Notes under the pieces: model-generated
Database searches by the model: none
What the model was told of the DNA's origin: nothing
Seen by the model: the letters and a program-made list of their open reading frames with translations, nothing else
Shown here: positions 6,916 through 10,535 of the stretch, in pieces
How positions within the stretch are numbered: position 1 is the stretch's first letter
Layout: each line of letters opens with the position of its first letter
Translations under genes and position numbers: made by a program
Source: JBMYQA01 sp049600855
Lineage (GTDB): Bacteria > Bacteroidota > Bacteroidia > Cytophagales > Flammeovirgaceae
Assembly (NCBI GenBank): GCA_049600855.1
Contig: JBMYQA010000215.1
Span: 1-10,535, forward strand
Length of the DNA stretch: 10,535 bases
Reading direction: 5' to 3'

Positions 6916-7119
6916 AGTTTAAATAAAAGAAATGGAAAACTTTCTGATAGAGATGAATATTTTGACAAAGAGCTTTATAAGCACCGAATTGTTATTGCTT
7001 TTTCTTGGATAGATGCTTATGAAGCTTTACTTATTAGGTTTGAAACAACTGCCAGAAACTAGTTTAATCTAAATTTACTGAGATTTATAGCCAGTTTCAT
7101 CCGAAAAGCACTAATTTAA
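6916..7119 (+). pseudogene. C-terminal remnant of an IS5-like DDE transposase
   Basis: The frame starting at 6916 reads NGKLSDRDEYFDKELYKHR (about 6931-6987), then IVIAFSWIDAYEALLIRFET, ARN, a TAG stop at 7060-7062, and FNLNLLRFIASFIRK up to TAA at 7117-7119. This matches the usual end of IS5-type transposases, in which a line like VIERTNAWIDAFKALL-RFET is followed by NW and a hydrophobic tail ending FIRK. Here the Glu-Arg-x-Asn-Ala segment, which carries the last acidic residue of the DDE triad, is replaced by AFS and is about two codons shorter. TAG stands where Trp (TGG) is expected. The N-terminal bulk and any clear terminal inverted repeats are missing, so the element is dead. It marks past mobile-element activity next to the orphan gene. 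Recognition is from memory of the family, not from a search. Confidence 0.65.
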
Positions 7120-7127
7120 TGTTAGAC

Positions 7128-7165
7128 AACTTCACTAAAATAGGCAAACATTTGCGAGTGAAGTT
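7128..7165. repeat. inverted repeat downstream of the transposase remnant
   Basis: AACTTCACT (7128-7136) and AGTGAAGTT (7157-7165) are perfect 9-base inverted repeats. Within the loop, GCAAA (7144-7148) and TTTGC (7151-7155) can pair as well. No T-run follows on either strand, so it is not a convincing terminator for the ansA transcript ending at 7272. The word ATTTGCGAG (7150-7158) recurs at 7237-7245. The rest of the gap from 7166 to 7271 shows nothing else. Confidence 0.4.
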
Positions 7166-7271
7166 TGAAGATATTATGAATTCCTTCTGTTCATCAAATA
7201 TGCTTTAGATATTCTCTACAATCCAAAATAAACGATATTTGCGAGAGGCTATTAATTTATTTATTCAAGCT

Positions 7272-8288
7272 TCAATCCACCGTCATTTCACCTCTTAAAT
7301 CGGTCATCATCCAGCTTTTGACCTCATCAGGACTGAGCCCTTTGCTAAACAGGTAAACCAATTTGGCTAAAGCGGCCTCAGTAGTCATGTCATAGCCACT
7401 AATTACGCCTGCTTTTGCCAGTCCACTTCCAGTGGCATAATCGCCAATATACACCATGCCTCGCAAGCATTGGGTGCAGTCTACAATCACCACTCCACGA
7501 TCGGTGGCTTCCTTAATGGCACTTAAAAAGCCTGCATTATTTGTAGGGCCGTTGCCTACGCCAAATGCCATGAGTACCGCCCCATGTATTGGAGGCGATA
7601 AATAATTTTTAATCACCTCACCCGTAATGCCTGGGAAAAGCCAAATGACGCTTACGTTGGCCTCTTTTTTGGGTTGAACACGCACAGGGGCTTTGGAGTT
7701 CGGCTTTCTGAGCATCGACTCGTGTACTTTTTGATAAATCCCTCCCTCGCCTAATACGGGAATATTTGGTGAGGAAAAAGCACTAAATCCACCAGAGTCT
7801 ACCTTTACGGATCGGCATCCGCGCATCAATAAACTGTCGAAAAATACGCACACCTCTCGGATGTCAAAAGAAGAAGCAAAGAGCATGGCACCAACGACGT
7901 TCTCAACAGCGTCGTTTCTAGGCTCTATCATGGGAATTTGAGAACCAGTAAAAATCACAGGTTTAGACAGGTTTTCTAGGAAAAAGGAAACGCCAGAAGC
8001 GGTATAGGCCATCGTGTCGGTGCCGTGCAGTACCAAAAAACCATCGTATGCGCTATAGTTGTCAGCAATGATTTTAGCGATGTTTACCCAATCTTCAGGA
8101 GTTGAGTCTGAAGAATCGAGTAGGGGACTTAATTCCAAGATGTCGTAATGTGGCATAATCTCATTATGGAATACTAAATTAGCTTCCATTTGCTTGGCTA
8201 ATAAACCAGGAGCGGGCTTCCAGCCATCTGCACTTTTTTCCATACCAATGGTGCCTCCTACATAAACAATGAGTAGCCGTTTTTTCAT
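7272..8288 (-). CDS. ansA: type I (cytoplasmic) L-asparaginase
   Basis: This 338-residue enzyme hydrolyses L-asparagine to aspartate and ammonia. It matches Escherichia coli AsnA-type asparaginase I in length and along its course. Catalytic motifs are complete: YVGGTIGM with nucleophile T13, DSSD (58-61), LHGTDTMAYTAS with T90 and D91, and K162 in RSVKV. GSQIP (115-119), GVGN, and the C-terminal LRGEMT are also family marks. There is no signal peptide, which separates it from the periplasmic type II enzymes. I chose the ATG at 8288 (MKKRLLIVYVGG) because it aligns with the family start; an in-frame TTG at 8300 would add four residues. The gene stands alone on the minus strand and is divergent from the VOC gene. 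A clear promoter box lies 42 bases ahead of the start. Confidence 0.95.
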   Translation of the reverse strand: MKKRLLIVYVGGTIGMEKSADGWKPAPGLLAKQMEANLVFHNEIMPHYDILELSPLLDSSDSTPEDWVNIAKIIADNYSAYDGFLVLHGTDTMAYTASGVSFFLENLSKPVIFTGSQIPMIEPRNDAVENVVGAMLFASSFDIREVCVFFDSLLMRGCRSVKVDSGGFSAFSSPNIPVLGEGGIYQKVHESMLRKPNSKAPVRVQPKKEANVSVIWLFPGITGEVIKNYLSPPIHGAVLMAFGVGNGPTNNAGFLSAIKEATDRGVVIVDCTQCLRGMVYIGDYATGSGLAKAGVISGYDMTTEAALAKLVYLFSKGLSPDEVKSWMMTDLRGEMTVD

Positions 8289-8329
8289 TTGCTCAGTCAA
8301 TTAATATGCTTAAGAATTTAGCGCTTATG

Positions 8330-8337
8330 CAAAGGTA
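8330..8337 (-). promoter_or_regulatory. -7 promoter box TACCTTTG for ansA
   Basis: Read on the minus strand, 8337-8330 is TACCTTTG followed by C, an exact match to the Bacteroidota -7 consensus. A TTTG lies upstream (8354-8351), but the 13-base gap is shorter than usual, so the -33 element is unclear. Transcription would start near 8323 and give a leader of about 35 bases before the ATG at 8288. Confidence 0.65.
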
Positions 8338-8497
8338 ACTGGATTAAGAGCAAATACATGCAGTTTTAGGAAGTGTTATTTTAAATTTCGAAAAATAATA
8401 TCGTTTATTGGGTTTAAATTATTAATTTGATAATTATTTATTGATTTAATGAAATGTATTCAAGTGCTTGGTGATTCAGCTTTGTTGATAGAGTTAC

Positions 8498-8530
8498 TAA
8501 ATGTTTAATTTATTAAAAATAAATGTTTAA
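8498..8530. repeat. 11-base direct repeat TAAATGTTTAA, period 22
   Basis: TAAATGTTTAA occurs at 8498-8508 and again at 8520-8530. The centre-to-centre distance is 22 bases, about two turns of the helix, which puts both copies on one face of the DNA. They lie upstream of the -7 box at 8558, where an activator or repressor could bind. The spacer is very AT-rich, so chance is possible. Apart from this repeat and the two promoter boxes, the divergent spacer 8289-8604 shows no other gene or structure. Confidence 0.35.
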
Positions 8531-8557
8531 AATAGTACCAAAAGATAAATTAATACA

Positions 8558-8565
8558 TATATTTG
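8558..8565 (+). promoter_or_regulatory. -7 promoter box TATATTTG for the VOC gene
   Basis: TATATTTG is an exact match to TAnnTTTG and stands 39 bases before the ATG at 8605. Transcription would begin near 8572. This supports the ATG at 8605 over an in-frame TTG at 8563 that would overlap the box. No clear -33 TTG is seen. Confidence 0.55.
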
Positions 8566-8604
8566 TCACTCAAACGAACTTTTATTTTTTTAACTCAAAT
8601 CATC

Positions 8605-9045
8605 ATGGCTAAAATTAACCCTTACCTCACCTTTACAGGAAATTGTGAAGAAGCTTTCAATTTTTATAAATCCATTTTTGGTGGAGATTTTACATTTTTA
8701 GGGCGATTTTCAGAAATGCCTCCTAATCCAGAATTTGCTGTTCCAGATGACATGAAGCAAAAAATTATGCATGTCTCGCTACCCATTAGTGCGGAAACGG
8801 TATTGATGGGCAGTGACACATCAGAAGCTTTTGGGCAAAAAGTAGTTGTTGGTAATAATTTCTCTGTTTCCATAGACTGTGATTCAAAAGAAGAAACGGA
8901 TAAATTGTTTCATGCACTCTCGGAAGGAGGAAAGGTAACTATGCCATTAGAAAATACCTTTTGGGGTGATTATTTTGGGATGTTCACGGATAAATTTGGC
9001 ATCCAATGGATGGTAAGTTGTGCAATCAATCAGGAGCAACAATAA
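8605..9045 (+). CDS. PhnB-like VOC (glyoxalase-fold) protein
   Basis: The start at 8605 gives a 146-residue protein beginning MAKINPYLTFTGNCEEAFNF, the usual opening of PhnB-like members of the vicinal oxygen chelate superfamily. Visible marks are the opening strand and EEAFNFYKSIFGG helix (15-27), KIMHVSLPI (53-61), LMGSD (67-71), the NNFSVSIDCDS strand (84-94), and the closing WGDYFGMFTDKFGIQWMV (120-137). These proteins are small, cytoplasmic and dimeric; most members have no known substrate, and links to phosphonate metabolism or ubiquinone methylation in database names are not evidence of function. The gene is monocistronic as far as can be seen, with its own promoter. No antibiotic-resistance role is suggested by the sequence. 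Confidence 0.88.
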   Translation: MAKINPYLTFTGNCEEAFNFYKSIFGGDFTFLGRFSEMPPNPEFAVPDDMKQKIMHVSLPISAETVLMGSDTSEAFGQKVVVGNNFSVSIDCDSKEETDKLFHALSEGGKVTMPLENTFWGDYFGMFTDKFGIQWMVSCAINQEQQ

Positions 9046-9112
9046 AAAGTAGCAGCATTCTGTAGGATTGTCTTATCAAGGTATAAGGTATCGGGGGATT
9101 GCATCAAAAATC

Positions 9113-9147
9113 TGGCTCGTGCGAATTTCTAAATTCGTGCGAAACCA
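9113..9147. repeat. palindromic element in the spacer before the SRPBCC gene
   Basis: Arms 9117-9128 (TCGTGCGAATTT) and 9131-9142 (AAATTCGTGCGA) pair over 12 positions, with two G-T wobbles; TGG (9113-9115) and CCA (9145-9147) can extend the stem. The word TCGTGCGAA is also a direct repeat (9117-9125 and 9135-9143). The outer shell resembles the palindrome at 10075-10099, so the two may be copies of one dispersed repeat family. The rest of the spacer 9046-9302 shows no convincing gene or promoter. Confidence 0.5.
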
Positions 9148-9302
9148 ATGGTAAAATGCTCAAACCACTAACATCTCGGATACGGGTTTTACCTAAAATA
9201 GCATTGTTAGCTTTTGATGCAATTACCCTTTATCACCGCAAACTACTTGAAGGGATTCAGGTACATCAATACACTATTTTTTTAATGCCAAATTGACGTG
9301 TT

Positions 9303-9842
9303 ATGAAAGTTTTAAAAATTGTTGGTTTAGTGATTGCTATTTTCATTGCAATTCCATTAGTAGCAGCCATTTTCATTTCTCAAGAAGTCCGTTATGCTAA
9401 ATCCATTACCATCAATGCACCTGTTGAGGATGTCTGGCAATATGTCAATACACTTTCGGCAATGGACGAATGGAGCCCTTGGAATGAGAAAGACCCCAAT
9501 ATGGAGAAAAAATATTCTGGGACAGATGGACAAGTGGGAGCTAAATCTTCTTGGAAAAGTGATCACGAAGATGTTGGTGTTGGTAGCCAAACCATTGCTG
9601 AGCTGGATGCGCCCAATATGATTCGCCTCGATTTGAAGTTTTTGACCCCTTATGAAAGCGAAGCACAATCGTACGTGAAGCTCACACCGGTTAGTGGAGG
9701 CACACAAGCTACTTGGGGTTTTGAGTCCGAAATTCCTTATCCTTTTAACTTTACCAAGTTGTTCATGAGTTTAGATGAACAACTAGATCCAGATTTCACC
9801 AAAGGCTTAACACAATTAAAGGAACTGGTTGAAAAAGGATAG
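9303..9842 (+). CDS. membrane-anchored SRPBCC (START-like) domain protein
   Basis: This 179-residue protein opens with one hydrophobic segment (residues 4-25, KIVGLVIAIFIAIPLVAAIF), most likely an uncleaved anchor. The remaining part (about 30-177) is a polyketide-cyclase/START-like SRPBCC domain: a first strand and helix of the form SITINAPVEDVWQYV (34-48), MDEWSPW (54-60), a central GVGSQTIAEL strand (92-101), TWGFESEIPYPF (137-148), and the long C-terminal helix ending QLKELVEKG. The fold forms a deep pocket for small hydrophobic ligands, but the ligand is unknown. The domain probably lies outside the cytoplasm. The ATG at 9303 follows closely on AT-rich DNA with no ribosome binding site, as expected for this phylum. 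The VOC gene 257 bases upstream is on the same strand but probably separately transcribed. Confidence 0.85.
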   Translation: MKVLKIVGLVIAIFIAIPLVAAIFISQEVRYAKSITINAPVEDVWQYVNTLSAMDEWSPWNEKDPNMEKKYSGTDGQVGAKSSWKSDHEDVGVGSQTIAELDAPNMIRLDLKFLTPYESEAQSYVKLTPVSGGTQATWGFESEIPYPFNFTKLFMSLDEQLDPDFTKGLTQLKELVEKG

Positions 9843-9911
9843 TATTAATTGTAATATACCCTTTTGACAAAGTATTCTAATATTAAGTCCATTAAATGCT
9901 AAAGAGATTGA

Positions 9912-10019
9912 TTAAAAATATATCTTACAGTTTGGTAATAACGAACGAAGTTTTTCAATTTCTTTAGCTGTAAATCTGTTATTTTCTAAACCCAATACTT
10001 TTAAATCTTTTAGCTTATA
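9912..10019 (-). pseudogene. orphan C-terminal fragment of a leucine-rich-repeat protein
   Basis: On the minus strand the frame reads YKLKDLKVLGLENNRF, then TAKEIEKLRSLLPNCKIYF and TAA at 9914-9912. This is the usual last repeat and cap of bacterial leucine-rich-repeat proteins (LKxLxLxxN, then EIEKL--LLPNCKI). A stop at 10022-10020 interrupts the frame just upstream, and no further repeat is seen between 10023 and 10104. Only the tail of a former gene therefore survives. It lies downstream of and in the same direction as the WG-repeat gene. The rest of the gap 9843-10104 has one palindrome (10075-10099) and nothing else that I can support. Confidence 0.6.
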
Positions 10020-10074
10020 TTAAGGTGCAATTCAATCGGTGGCTGGTGCCATGCTCACCTTTTCGCCAACTATT

Positions 10075-10099
10075 TCGCACTCATTCTAAATGAGCGCGA
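10075..10099. repeat. strong palindrome downstream of the WG-repeat gene
   Basis: Arms 10075-10085 (TCGCACTCATT) and 10089-10099 (AATGAGCGCGA) pair at 10 of 11 positions around a 3-base loop. The single mismatch becomes a G-T wobble when read as minus-strand RNA. It starts six bases after the WG-repeat stop codon, a terminator-like position, but no T-run follows on the minus strand. The outer bases (TCGyGC to GTGCGA) resemble the element at 9113-9147. Confidence 0.55.
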
Positions 10100-10104
10100 G
10101 CTGA

Positions 10105-10535
10105 TTACTTATAAAAGTACTTATCCTTCCGCACATCTTTGTATTTTGGAGCTGTTACTAATGAACCATCTTTTCGGGCATATGTCCAACCCTCACCAAT
10201 TCTAACTGCTGCATATCCGTCAATAAAATCGTAAGCTTCATCAAATTGAGGTTTAACAACTAACTCTCCTTTAAGATTAATGTAACCCCATTTTCCATCT
10301 CGCTTCATAGCTACCATTCCTTCAGAGATACTAAATCGTGAACTTTCAAAATATTCACTAATCATTGTTTTTGTTGAATCAAGTAACACCACACCATCGG
10401 CTGCATGAGCAATTACAAACTTATTCTCAAAATCATCTAAGTATTTATAGTTAGGTTCTAAATACCATTCTCCATTAGATTGTAATATCCCCCATTTACC
10501 TTCTTTCTTTAATCTAAAGAGATGTGGATTGGAGC
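10105..10535 (-). CDS. WG-repeat protein, C-terminal part (start outside window)
   Basis: The minus-strand frame is open to the window edge, so the 142 visible residues are the C-terminal end of a longer protein; a GTG at 10392 is not a real start. WG repeats are visible as KKEGKWGILQSNGEWYLEP (about residues 9-27) and KRDGKWGYINLKGELVVKP (77-95). A degenerate third unit, GEGWTYARKDGSLVTAP (113-129), follows. Spacing units such as FDEAYDFIDGYAAVR are typical of these beta-rich repeats. WG-repeat proteins are frequent in Bacteroidota, often exported, and mostly of unknown function; whether this one has a signal peptide cannot be seen. A strong palindrome lies just after the stop. Confidence 0.85.
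   Translation of the reverse strand, partial: SNPHLFRLKKEGKWGILQSNGEWYLEPNYKYLDDFENKFVIAHAADGVVLLDSTKTMISEYFESSRFSISEGMVAMKRDGKWGYINLKGELVVKPQFDEAYDFIDGYAAVRIGEGWTYARKDGSLVTAPKYKDVRKDKYFYK

Noticed and set aside
7128..7165. Intrinsic terminator for ansA
   Set aside because: The inverted repeat is more than 100 bases past the stop, and no T-run follows on the minus strand.
8289..8300. TTG at 8300 as the start of asparaginase
   Set aside because: The family starts two to four residues before the YxGGTIGM motif region at the ATG at 8288, and the resulting length of 338 residues matches the well-known enzyme.
8563..8604. TTG at 8563 as the start of the VOC protein
   Set aside because: It lies inside the -7 promoter box, and the extra 14 residues do not fit the family; the ATG at 8605 opens directly with the conserved first strand.
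9099..9296. 65-codon open frame from a TTG between the VOC and SRPBCC genes
   Set aside because: It begins with a weak start and runs through the palindrome at 9113-9147. It has no recognisable protein pattern and no promoter; a chance frame is more likely.

Overview
The window most likely comes from the chromosome of a Bacteroidota bacterium, probably of the Cytophagales or a related order. Evidence: promoter boxes of the TAnnTTTG type ahead of several genes, no Shine-Dalgarno sequences, moderately AT-rich DNA, and a typical gene set (OmpA-family proteins, an exported caspase-like protease, WG repeats, leucine-rich repeats, a Calx-beta domain). The assignment is an inference from style, because no rRNA or marker gene is present.

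Region 1 (1-5695) is an envelope-protease locus, all on the plus strand. It starts with the C-terminal OmpA-like peptidoglycan-binding domain of a truncated gene (1-387). An exported caspase-like (C14) protease follows (565-1803), with an intact His/Cys dyad. Only 45 bases later comes a 1233-residue exported protein (1849-5550). This large protein has repeated helical modules of about 183 residues, a Calx-beta domain, and a C-terminal region that I read as a divergent OmpA-like domain split by an insertion. Its 3' end looks broken. Beyond the stop, two coding-like stretches in successive -1 frames can be joined by restoring one A at each of two short A-runs, which would carry the gene to 5695. 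Protease and large protein probably form one transcription unit and act together in the periplasm or at the outer membrane. Their biology is not known to me.

Region 2 (about 5696-7271) is a very AT-rich insert-like segment. It holds a good promoter, a hairpin just ahead of the start codon, an unrecognised 359-residue cytoplasmic protein (5825-6904), and the decayed C-terminal end of an IS5-like transposase that has lost its catalytic Glu motif (6916-7119). This looks like accessory DNA left by a mobile element.

Region 3 (7272-9842) is ordinary housekeeping DNA: a type I asparaginase (ansA) on the minus strand, divergent from a PhnB-like VOC protein, then a membrane-anchored SRPBCC-domain protein. 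The divergent spacer carries a clear promoter box for each gene and an 11-base direct repeat with a 22-base period.

Region 4 (9843-10535) holds, on the minus strand, the orphan C-terminal end of a leucine-rich-repeat protein, a strong palindrome, and the C-terminal part of a WG-repeat protein that runs off the window. The palindrome resembles another at 9113-9147, and the two may belong to one dispersed repeat family.
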